The translations under genes were made by a program, and so were the position numbers. 11,065 nucleotides of DNA. Source: Wenzhouxiangella sp. Lineage in GTDB: Bacteria; Pseudomonadota; Gammaproteobacteria; Xanthomonadales; Wenzhouxiangellaceae. The stretch spans positions 1-11,065 of the forward strand of contig SKKV01000208.1 of assembly GCA_007123575.1 (NCBI GenBank), written 5' to 3'. The notes under the pieces were generated by a model. It made no database searches and was not told the DNA's origin. It was given only the letters and a program-made list of their open reading frames with translations. Of the stretch, positions 1 through 5,970 are shown piece after piece (the first letter of the stretch is position 1; the number at the start of each line of letters is the position of its first letter).

Positions 1-642
1 GAAATCGAACGTCAGCGCGAGATAGAGCGGCGGGAGCGTGAACTGGCCGAACGCCGCGCGGAACAGGAACGACGTGAGGCCGAGGCTCAGCGCCAGGCCG
101 AGCTGGAGCGCCAGCGCCGGCGCGACGAAGAACGCCAGAGAATTGAACAGGAGCGCCGCGAGGCCGAACAAGAGCGGCAGCGGGAACTCGAGGAGCTGCG
201 CCGCCAGCGCGAGGAAGCGCAGCGCCGCCGCGAGGAAGAAGAACGCCGCATGGCGGAACTGGCCGAGCGTCGCGCTGCAGACGAGGCCGAGCGCCGAGCC
301 CGTGAAGAGGCTGAACGCTTGCGCTTGGCCGCCGAGCAGGCAGCCGAAGAGGGGCGCCGCGCAACCCTGCGCGAAGAATACATTAGCACCATCCGCGAAC
401 TGGTCCGGCGCAACTGGAACCGGCCGCCGACCACCCGCCCCGGCGTAATGTGCCGGGTGCGCGTGGTCCAGATTCCGGGCGGGGAAATAATCGCCGCCGA
501 AATTGTCCGACCCTGCAACGCCGACGAAGCGACCCGCCGTTCCATCGTTTCGGCCGTGATGCGGGTCGGCGAACTTCCCTACCGAGGTTATGAGGATGTA
601 TTTGCCAGAGAAATTGATTTCGACTTCCGCTTCGACGGGTAA
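1..642 (+). CDS. tolA: TolA, C-terminal part (5' end outside window)
   Basis: Inner-membrane-anchored TolA links the TolQR proton-driven motor to Pal and TolB at the outer membrane. Only the last 213 residues are visible; the frame is open from base 1 and the N-terminal membrane anchor must lie upstream. Residues 1 to about 120 are an uninterrupted Glu/Arg/Gln/Ala-rich stretch, expected to be the long helical domain II that spans the periplasm. Residues about 123-213 form the globular C-terminal domain, with a conserved Cys pair (visible residues 151 and 172) around a PGGE turn, as in TolA domain III where the pair forms a disulfide. The identity is supported by tolB, pal and cpoB directly downstream. 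Oddly, the visible part has no lysine, while better-known TolA domain II segments are Lys/Ala/Glu-rich. The gene overlaps the annotated start of tolB by about 50 bp. Confidence 0.93.
   Translation, partial: EIERQREIERRERELAERRAEQERREAEAQRQAELERQRRRDEERQRIEQERREAEQERQRELEELRRQREEAQRRREEEERRMAELAERRAADEAERRAREEAERLRLAAEQAAEEGRRATLREEYISTIRELVRRNWNRPPTTRPGVMCRVRVVQIPGGEIIAAEIVRPCNADEATRRSIVSAVMRVGELPYRGYEDVFAREIDFDFRFDG
584..598 (+). promoter_or_regulatory. tolB translation start region with two candidate ATGs
   Basis: A GAGG at 584-587 lies 8 nt before ATG 596 but only 2 nt before ATG 590, so on Shine-Dalgarno spacing ATG 596 is the better of the two ATG starts. Both lie inside the tolA coding region. 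A third candidate, GTG 647, lies 4 nt after the tolA stop and has only a weak GGG upstream. The site would couple tolB translation to tolA. Confidence 0.4.
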
Positions 643-1954
643 GCGCGTGGCCCGGCGCCTGATCCTGCTGGGCTTTGTGCTGGCCTTGCTGCCGGCCTCC
701 GCCTGGTCCCAGCTTCGCATCGAAATCGTCGACGGCGTTGAAGGGGCCATGCCGATCGCCGTGGTGCCGTTTGCCTGGGACTCGTCCGCGCCCGAGCCAG
801 CCACCGGCGTGGCCGAGATCATCAGTGCCAACCTGCGCCGCTCGGGCTTGTTCGATCCGATGGCCGAGCGCGACATGATTGATCGGCCGACGCGGCCGCC
901 GGAAGTGCGCTTTGGTACCTGGCGCCTGCTGCGCGTCGATCACGTGGTGATCGGCCGCGTCACCGACGATGAAGAGGGCTGGGGCCAGGAAATCGAATAC
1001 CACCTGCTCGATGTGCACACCGGCCGCATTCTGTTGTCCCAGGCCCTGCCGGTCGCGCCGGGCGACCTGCGCTTCGCTGCCCACCGGGTCAGCGATGCCG
1101 TCTACGAGGCGCTGATCGGCATTCCCGGTGCCTTTGCGACCCGAATCGCCTACGTGGTCGTGACCGGAACCGGCACCGGCGAGGAAGTCTTCGAGTTGGT
1201 GGTGGCCGATGCCGATGGTCACAACCCGCAGACCATCGTGCGCAACACCCAGCCGATCCTGTCGCCGGCCTGGTCGCCGGACGGCCGCCGCCTGGCCTAC
1301 GTGTCTTTCGCCACCGGGCGCTCCAATATCATCGTCCAGGATTTGTTTACCGGCCAGATGCGCACGGTCAGCTCAGAGCGCGGCATCAACGGTGCGCCGG
1401 CCTGGTCGCAGGAGGGCCGTGAATTGGCTGTCAGTCTATCGCGCGGCGGCAGCCCGGATATCTGGGTGATTGATGTCGACGGCGAAGCCCGGCCGCGCCA
1501 GTTGACCCATCACTGGTCAATCAATACCGAGGCGGCCTGGTCGCACGATGGACGCCATATATATTTCACCTCGGACCGAGCCGGGCGACCGCAAATCTAT
1601 CGTATGGATCGCAGGGGCGACAATGTGACGCGGATCACGAACGAGGGGCGTTACAACGCCCGTCCCACGCTGGCCAACCAGGATCGGTTCCTTGCTGTGG
1701 TCTACAGCGACGGCGATAACGACTTCCGCATTGCAATCCATGATCGCGAAACGGAGCGTTTGCGTGTATTATCTGACGGCCGGCTGGACGAGTCGCCCAG
1801 TTTCGCGCCGAATGGCAGCATGGTGCTTTATGCTGCACGCCAGGAGGGACGCGGCGTCTTGGCCGCCGTTTCCGCGGATGGCCGGGTTAGGCAGCGACTC
1901 GTGGTTAGTGAAGGCGATGTACGGGAGCCGGCCTGGTCGCCAATAATTCGATAG
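590..1954 (+). CDS. tolB: TolB, Tol-Pal periplasmic beta-propeller protein
   Basis: TolB is the periplasmic partner of Pal and TolA that helps constrict the outer membrane during division. The product is 454 residues from ATG 590. A basic segment followed by a hydrophobic core (residues 19-38) and a likely cleavage after Ala-Trp-Ser (about residue 40) make a Sec signal peptide. Residues about 42-180 are the TolB N-terminal domain. From about 183 on there are repeated propeller blades with the motif P-[AS]-W-S-x-[DE]-G-R-x-[LI]-x-[YVF] near residues 226, 269, 315 and 402, ending in a last half-blade PAWSP. ATG 590 overlaps tolA by 53 bp; ATG 596 and GTG 647 are in-frame alternatives. GTG 647 follows the tolA stop and gives 435 residues, close to the roughly 430 usual for the family. 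The product is certain; the start is not. Confidence 0.96.
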   Translation: MRMYLPEKLISTSASTGKRVARRLILLGFVLALLPASAWSQLRIEIVDGVEGAMPIAVVPFAWDSSAPEPATGVAEIISANLRRSGLFDPMAERDMIDRPTRPPEVRFGTWRLLRVDHVVIGRVTDDEEGWGQEIEYHLLDVHTGRILLSQALPVAPGDLRFAAHRVSDAVYEALIGIPGAFATRIAYVVVTGTGTGEEVFELVVADADGHNPQTIVRNTQPILSPAWSPDGRRLAYVSFATGRSNIIVQDLFTGQMRTVSSERGINGAPAWSQEGRELAVSLSRGGSPDIWVIDVDGEARPRQLTHHWSINTEAAWSHDGRHIYFTSDRAGRPQIYRMDRRGDNVTRITNEGRYNARPTLANQDRFLAVVYSDGDNDFRIAIHDRETERLRVLSDGRLDESPSFAPNGSMVLYAARQEGRGVLAAVSADGRVRQRLVVSEGDVREPAWSPIIR

Positions 1955-1992
1955 ATGCCCCTTAATAACCATTGTGAAATCGTGGAGGTTTC

Positions 1993-2523
1993 ATGAAAAC
2001 TGTAATGCGTTTTGCTGCCCTTGTGATGATGGCTGCCCTGGTTGCCGCCTGCGCAAGGGAAGTGACCCCGGAACCGGCCCCGCCGGAGCCGACCCCGCCG
2101 CCGGCACCAGAGCGTCCGGTTGAAACCGACCGTCTGGACCCGCGTGACTTTACCGACGCGCGCAACCTGGACAACCCGGACAGCCTGCTGAGCCAGCGCG
2201 TGATCTATTTTGAATTTGATCGCTCCAATGTGCGCGCGCAGTTCCGTCCGATCGTCGATGCCCATGCCGCCTACCTGCGGGCCAACCCGACGGCGCGAGT
2301 CATTCTCGAAGGGCATACCGACGAGCGCGGTTCGCGCGAGTACAACTTGGGGCTGGGCGAGCGTCGTGGTACGTCAGTCTACGAAATCATGCGTGCCTCC
2401 AACGTGCCCTCGCGCCAGATCGAGGTGGTGAGCTACGGCGAGGAGCGCCCGGTTTGTCGCGAAAGCAACGAAGATTGCTGGCAGCGCAACCGACGCACGG
2501 AGATTGTCTACACCGCGCGCTGA
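1993..2523 (+). CDS. pal: Pal, peptidoglycan-associated outer-membrane lipoprotein
   Basis: Pal anchors the outer membrane to peptidoglycan and is the outer-membrane end of the Tol-Pal machine. The product is 176 residues. A lipoprotein signal peptide ends in the lipobox V-A-A-C with the lipidated Cys at residue 20; position +2 is Ala, not Asp, which fits outer-membrane sorting. Residues 25-45 are a Pro/Glu-rich linker. Residues about 69-176 are an OmpA-like peptidoglycan-binding domain, with GHTDERGSREYN at 107-118 and NRR at 166-168, which carry the Asp and Arg that contact diaminopimelate in this family. A Cys pair at 155 and 162 near the C-terminus may form a disulfide. A strong GGAGG at 1984-1988 sits 4 nt before the ATG, so pal may be translated more efficiently than its neighbours, consistent with an abundant lipoprotein. 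Gap to tolB: 38 bp. Confidence 0.97.
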   Translation: MKTVMRFAALVMMAALVAACAREVTPEPAPPEPTPPPAPERPVETDRLDPRDFTDARNLDNPDSLLSQRVIYFEFDRSNVRAQFRPIVDAHAAYLRANPTARVILEGHTDERGSREYNLGLGERRGTSVYEIMRASNVPSRQIEVVSYGEERPVCRESNEDCWQRNRRTEIVYTAR

Positions 2524-2524
2524 T

Positions 2525-3367
2525 ATGGCTGGACTCGCAAACCACCGATTGCTTCTGCCCGGCATGGCGGCACTAATGTTGGCCGCCATGTCGTTTTCTG
2601 CTCCGGCCCAGGATGGCGGCGACGCCATGCTGGTGGTGCGGGTGCAGGAGCTGCTGGAAGAAATCCGCGAACTGCGCGGCATGGTGGAAAGCCAGGCCCG
2701 CGAAATTGAAAACCTGCGTCGTCGCCAGCGCGACCAGTACCTTGACCTGGATCAGCGCTTGCAGCAGCTGGCGCGCGACAGTGCTGCAGCCAGCGCTGCG
2801 CCGGCGGCAGTTGCTGAAACCCGCGAATTGGTCGAGGAGGTCAGGCCTATTCCACCGGTGGCCGACGCCCCCCGTGCTGATGTGCCTGAGGTCCGCGCGC
2901 CGATCGAGGCCGATTTTGAAGTGACTACTTTGCCGGCACCGGCTGCTGGTGGCCCGCGCGATCTGGGCACGCCCACGGCCGAAGAGCAGGCAGCCTATGA
3001 TCGCGCTTTCCGAGCCCTGCGCGAAACCCGATATGCCGACGCCGCCGAGGCGTTTTCGGCGTTTCTCGACCAGTATCCTGACTCGGCCTATGCGCCGAAT
3101 GCGCAGTACTGGCTGGCCGAGACCTACTACGTCACCCGCGACTTCGCTACCGCGCTGCGGCTGTTCAACCAGCTACTGGATCGCTATCCGGGCAGCAACA
3201 AGGAAGGCGATGCCCTGTTGAAGATCGGCTTCAGCCACTTCGAGCTTCGCCAGTGGAGCGAGGCACGGGCCGCGCTCGAGCAGGTCAGGGCCCAGCATCC
3301 GAATACGACCCTGGCTCGCCTGGCCGAGGGACGACTGCGGGATATGCGGTTGGCGGGACACTTCTGA
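2525..3367 (+). CDS. cpoB: CpoB (YbgF), Tol-Pal coordinator with TPR repeats
   Basis: CpoB is the periplasmic protein that coordinates outer-membrane constriction with septal peptidoglycan synthesis and binds TolA. The product is 280 residues from ATG 2525. Residues about 7-29 are a signal peptide ending in SAPAQ. Residues about 34-85 form a Leu/Glu/Arg-rich coiled coil, the trimerisation segment in this family. Residues about 86-150 are an Ala/Pro/Val-rich linker, and 154-261 hold three tetratricopeptide repeats in which the YPDS, YPGS and HPNT turns recur about every 37 residues. The ATG follows the pal TGA by a single base and has no Shine-Dalgarno of its own, so translational coupling is likely. 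An in-frame TTG at 2504 would overlap pal and add residues before the signal peptide, so I prefer ATG 2525. The stop codon overlaps the foot of a hairpin. Confidence 0.95.
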   Translation: MAGLANHRLLLPGMAALMLAAMSFSAPAQDGGDAMLVVRVQELLEEIRELRGMVESQAREIENLRRRQRDQYLDLDQRLQQLARDSAAASAAPAAVAETRELVEEVRPIPPVADAPRADVPEVRAPIEADFEVTTLPAPAAGGPRDLGTPTAEEQAAYDRAFRALRETRYADAAEAFSAFLDQYPDSAYAPNAQYWLAETYYVTRDFATALRLFNQLLDRYPGSNKEGDALLKIGFSHFELRQWSEARAALEQVRAQHPNTTLARLAEGRLRDMRLAGHF

Positions 3368-3430
3368 AGCGCTTCGGCGCTTCGGAAAGTGGGGAGAGGG
3401 AAGACGGCAGTTCGTCGCTTTTTCTTTTTT
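3366..3430 (+). terminator. Stable UUCG hairpin and downstream T-runs after cpoB
   Basis: GAAGCGC (3366-3372) and GCGCTTC (3377-3383) form a perfect 7-bp stem closed by a TTCG tetraloop on a C-G pair, one of the most stable RNA loops known. The stem begins inside the cpoB TGA. The T-runs (3419-3423 and 3425-3430) lie about 35 nt further on, after a purine-rich stretch and a weak 4-bp stem (3403-3406 with 3412-3415). It is therefore not a textbook intrinsic terminator. It could be a partial terminator or a 3'-end stabiliser between the tol-pal transcript and queE. Confidence 0.45.
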
Positions 3431-3444
3431 CCGGGTAAGTGTGC

Positions 3445-4089
3445 ATGTCTGACGACCGTCTGAAAATCACTGAGATTTTTGCTTCCATTCAGGGCGAGTC
3501 GGACCTGGTGGGTTGGCCGACGGTGTTTGTACGCCTGACGGGGTGTCCGCTGCGCTGTCGCTGGTGTGATACGCCGTACTCCTTTCATGGCGGCCAGTGG
3601 TGGGAGTTTGACCGGATTGTCGACGAGGTGCGCCGTCTGGGGCCGGAGCGGGTTTGCGTTACCGGTGGTGAACCGCTGGCGCAGAAGCGCTGCCTGGGGC
3701 TGCTGGAGCGTCTTTGCGACGAAGGCTTCACCGTATCGCTGGAAACCAGCGGCGCCATTTCGGTCGCCGAGGTCGATCCGCGCGTGATCAAGGTGGTTGA
3801 CTTCAAGGCGCCGGGCTCGGCCGAGATGGAACGCAACCTGTGGGCCAACCTGGACCATCTTCAGCAGCCGGACCAGATCAAGATCGTGATCGCCGACCGG
3901 GCCGATTTCGATTGGGCAGTGTCGGAACTCGAGGCGCGGCGTCTGGATCGCTGGCAGGTGCTGTTTTCACCGGTCTGGAACGAACTGAAGCCCGAGACGC
4001 TGGCCGAGTGGATACTTCAAGCCCGCGTCCCGGCGCGCCTGCAGGTCCAGCTACACAAGTACCTGTGGGGTGAGGCCCCGGGCCGCTAA
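3445..4089 (+). CDS. queE: QueE, 7-carboxy-7-deazaguanine synthase
   Basis: This radical SAM enzyme converts 6-carboxy-tetrahydropterin to 7-carboxy-7-deazaguanine in the queuosine/preQ0 pathway. The product is 214 residues from ATG 3445. N-terminal ITEIFASIQGES (residues 8-19) is the family's substrate-side motif. C34, C38 and C41 form the canonical CX3CX2C [4Fe-4S] site, followed by DTPYSF. GGEPL (74-78) is the SAM-contacting motif, and the C-terminal LHKYLWG (203-209) is typical of QueE. An in-frame GTG at 3439 would add only two residues, and neither start has a good Shine-Dalgarno. queE commonly follows tol-pal-cpoB in gammaproteobacteria, usually with queC next; here no queC follows and cysQ takes that place. 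Queuosine synthesis would need queD and queC elsewhere in the genome. Confidence 0.95.
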   Translation: MSDDRLKITEIFASIQGESDLVGWPTVFVRLTGCPLRCRWCDTPYSFHGGQWWEFDRIVDEVRRLGPERVCVTGGEPLAQKRCLGLLERLCDEGFTVSLETSGAISVAEVDPRVIKVVDFKAPGSAEMERNLWANLDHLQQPDQIKIVIADRADFDWAVSELEARRLDRWQVLFSPVWNELKPETLAEWILQARVPARLQVQLHKYLWGEAPGR

Positions 4090-4133
4090 CCGGTTACAAT
4101 GAGAGGTTACCCTTGGATGGAGAAGTCAGGATA

Positions 4134-4946
4134 ATGGATTTGAGCAGGACGCTGGAACAGGTAAAGAAGGCCGTCGCCGAAGCCGGTGCAAAAATACTCG
4201 AGATCTACGCCGATCCCAGCCGTTTCGATACCGAGACCAAGGCTGACGACAGCCCCTTGACCGCTGCCGACGTGGCCGCCAACAACATGCTGGTTGCCCG
4301 GCTGCGCGAGATTGCACCCGAGATTCCCATTTTGTCCGAAGAGTCCAAGCAGGCCGCCTGGTCAGAGCGCAAACACTGGCAGCAGTGCTGGGTGGTTGAC
4401 CCGCTCGACGGCACCAAGGAGTTTCTCAAGCGCAACGACGAGTTCACCGTCAACGTGGCCCTGATTCGCGACAACAAGCCGATTCTGGGCGTGGTGTACG
4501 CGCCGGCACTGCAGCGCTGGTATTTTGCTGCCCGCCACGAAGGTGCCTGGCGCCAGCATGGCGGCAAGGTGGTCGAGCAGATTCACGTCGCCGAAAAAAT
4601 CCATGATCGGCCCTGGCGGGTGGTCGGCAGTCGCTCGCACAACACGGCCGCCGTCGACGCCTTTCTTGATGCGCTGGGCGATGCCGAAATGCTGGCCATG
4701 GGTTCATCGCTGAAGCTGTGCCTGGTCGCTGACGGCAGCGCCGATGTCTACCCGCGCCTGGGGCCAACCAGTGAATGGGATACCGCGGCAGCTCACGCCG
4801 TGGTCGTTGAGGCCGGCGGGCACGTGCTTGATGCCGAGACCGGTGAAGAGCTGACCTACAACGCGCGCGAGTCCATCCTCAATCCGCACTTCATCGTTTG
4901 TGCCGAACCCGACCCGGCCTGGTTCAAACCCGGTTCGCGCGACTGA
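4134..4946 (+). CDS. cysQ: CysQ, 3'(2'),5'-bisphosphate nucleotidase (PAP/PAPS phosphatase)
   Basis: CysQ hydrolyses 3'-phosphoadenosine 5'-phosphate (and PAPS), preventing build-up of this toxic by-product and balancing the PAPS pool. The product is 270 residues from ATG 4134. It belongs to the inositol-monophosphatase-like, Mg2+-dependent, Li+-sensitive family. Metal-binding signatures are the ILSEES segment (67-71, Glu69/Glu70), DPLDGTKEF (89-97), and the C-terminal EWDTAAAHAVVVEAGG (214-229) containing the third Asp. The alternative upstream TTG at 4113 adds seven residues without support; an AGG lies 3 nt before the ATG and a GGAG further up. Placement directly before cysD and cysNC makes it part of a sulfate-activation block: it clears the product of PAPS use. 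E. coli keeps cysQ apart from cysDNC, so the linkage here is informative. Confidence 0.95.
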   Translation: MDLSRTLEQVKKAVAEAGAKILEIYADPSRFDTETKADDSPLTAADVAANNMLVARLREIAPEIPILSEESKQAAWSERKHWQQCWVVDPLDGTKEFLKRNDEFTVNVALIRDNKPILGVVYAPALQRWYFAARHEGAWRQHGGKVVEQIHVAEKIHDRPWRVVGSRSHNTAAVDAFLDALGDAEMLAMGSSLKLCLVADGSADVYPRLGPTSEWDTAAAHAVVVEAGGHVLDAETGEELTYNARESILNPHFIVCAEPDPAWFKPGSRD

Positions 4947-4968
4947 ATCGAACACTATGAATAAGCTT

Positions 4969-4997
4969 GAACCGCCCGGTTCTAACGCCGGGCCCGG
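4969..4997. repeat. Alternative hairpins in the cysQ-cysD gap
   Basis: Two mutually exclusive small stems share the same bases: GAACC (4969-4973) with GGTTC (4978-4982) across a 4-nt loop, and GCCCGG (4974-4979) with CCGGGC (4988-4993) across an 8-nt loop. A perfect 10-bp palindrome CCGGGCCCGG lies at 4988-4997. No T-run follows. In a GC-rich genome short stems arise by chance, so the regulatory meaning is uncertain. Confidence 0.35.
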
Positions 4998-5027
4998 TCT
5001 GACTTAGTCTTGAAAATCTCCCGAAAG

Positions 5028-5033
5028 AAGGGG
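5028..5033 (+). promoter_or_regulatory. Ribosome binding site deciding the cysD start
   Basis: AAGGGG lies 6 nt before ATG 5040, the expected spacing. It supports this start over the in-frame TTG at 5010, which would add ten Lys/Arg-rich residues not expected in CysD. Confidence 0.75.
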
Positions 5034-5039
5034 CAACGA

Positions 5040-5969
5040 ATGAGCGTTTCACAAGCCGCGAGCAAGGCTCACGACATGAGCCACCTGGCCATGCTCGAAG
5101 CCGAGTCCATCCACATCATGCGCGAGGTCGCAGCCGAGTTCACTCGTCCGGTGATGCTTTACTCGGTCGGCAAGGACTCCTCGGTCATGCTGCACCTGGC
5201 GCGCAAGGCCTTCTACCCAGCGCCGCCGCCGTTTCCGCTGCTGCATGTCGATACCACGTGGAAGTTCAAGGCCATGTACGAGTTTCGCGACCGGGTGGCG
5301 GCTGAGGCCGGCATGGAGCTGCTGATCCATATCAACCAGGATGGTGTCAATCAGGGCGTGGGGCCATTCAGCCACGGCTCCAAGGTCCACACCGACATCA
5401 TGAAAACCCAGGCCTTGAAACAGGCCCTGGACAAGTACGGTTTTGACGCCGCCTTCGGCGGCGCGCGCCGAGACGAGGAGCGCTCGCGGGCCAAGGAACG
5501 CGTGTTTTCATTCCGCGACCGCAACCACGCCTGGGATCCGAAGAACCAGCGCCCCGAGCTGTGGAACCTGTACAACGGCCGCGTCCACAAGGGCGAATCC
5601 ATCCGCGTCTTTCCGCTGTCGAACTGGACCGAACTGGATATCTGGCAGTACATCTACCAGGAAGACATCCCCATGGTGCCGCTGTACTTCGCCGCCGAGC
5701 GGCCGGTGGTCGAACGCGATGGCATGCTGCTGATGGTCGACGACGACCGCATTCCCCTGGGCGCGGGCGAACAGCCCGAGCCGCGCATGATCCGTTTCCG
5801 TACCCTGGGCTGCTGGCCCCTGACCGGCGCGGTCGAGTCCAGCGCGACCACGCTTTTGGAAGTGATCGAAGAAACCATTCAGGTGAAAAACTCCGAGCGC
5901 CAGGGTCGCGCCATCGACCAGGATGCCGGCGCCTCGATGGAAGAGAAGAAGCGCCAAGGATATTTTTGA
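5040..5969 (+). CDS. cysD: CysD, sulfate adenylyltransferase subunit 2
   Basis: CysD is the catalytic small subunit of ATP sulfurylase; with the CysN GTPase it converts sulfate and ATP to APS and pyrophosphate in the cytoplasm. The product is 309 residues, near the E. coli length of 302. It belongs to the PAPS reductase/ATP pyrophosphatase fold. The PP-loop is YSVGKDSSVM (41-50), followed by the DTTWKF segment (71-76). GGARRDEERSRAKERVFSF (140-158) and the FRTLGCWPLTGA region (253-264) are strongly conserved in CysD. The C-terminus ends with the KKRQGYF-type tail typical of the family. The gene is followed after one base by cysNC, so the two subunits are co-expressed and probably translationally coupled. 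The 93-bp gap before it contains small alternative hairpins and may carry a promoter or leader, but I find no clear -35/-10 pair. Confidence 0.97.
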   Translation: MSVSQAASKAHDMSHLAMLEAESIHIMREVAAEFTRPVMLYSVGKDSSVMLHLARKAFYPAPPPFPLLHVDTTWKFKAMYEFRDRVAAEAGMELLIHINQDGVNQGVGPFSHGSKVHTDIMKTQALKQALDKYGFDAAFGGARRDEERSRAKERVFSFRDRNHAWDPKNQRPELWNLYNGRVHKGESIRVFPLSNWTELDIWQYIYQEDIPMVPLYFAAERPVVERDGMLLMVDDDRIPLGAGEQPEPRMIRFRTLGCWPLTGAVESSATTLLEVIEETIQVKNSERQGRAIDQDAGASMEEKKRQGYF

Positions 5970-5970
5970 T

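Noticed and set aside
1..642. Coding repeats in the TolA helical region as a tandem repeat or CRISPR-like array
   Set aside because: The repetition is of codons for Glu/Arg/Gln without a fixed unit length or spacers; it reflects the helical protein domain.
383..1222. 279-codon open frame on the - strand across tolA/tolB
   Set aside because: It is antisense to well-supported genes, has low-complexity composition (His/Gly/Arg-rich) and no recognisable domain; long antisense frames are common in GC-rich coding DNA.
3184..3858. 224-codon open frame on the - strand across cpoB, the gap and queE
   Set aside because: It is antisense to the TPR repeats and the radical SAM motif and spans the terminator-like region; no family features.
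4095..4100. TACAAT as a -10 box for cysQ
   Set aside because: No -35-like hexamer lies 16-18 bp upstream, and one hexamer is too little evidence.
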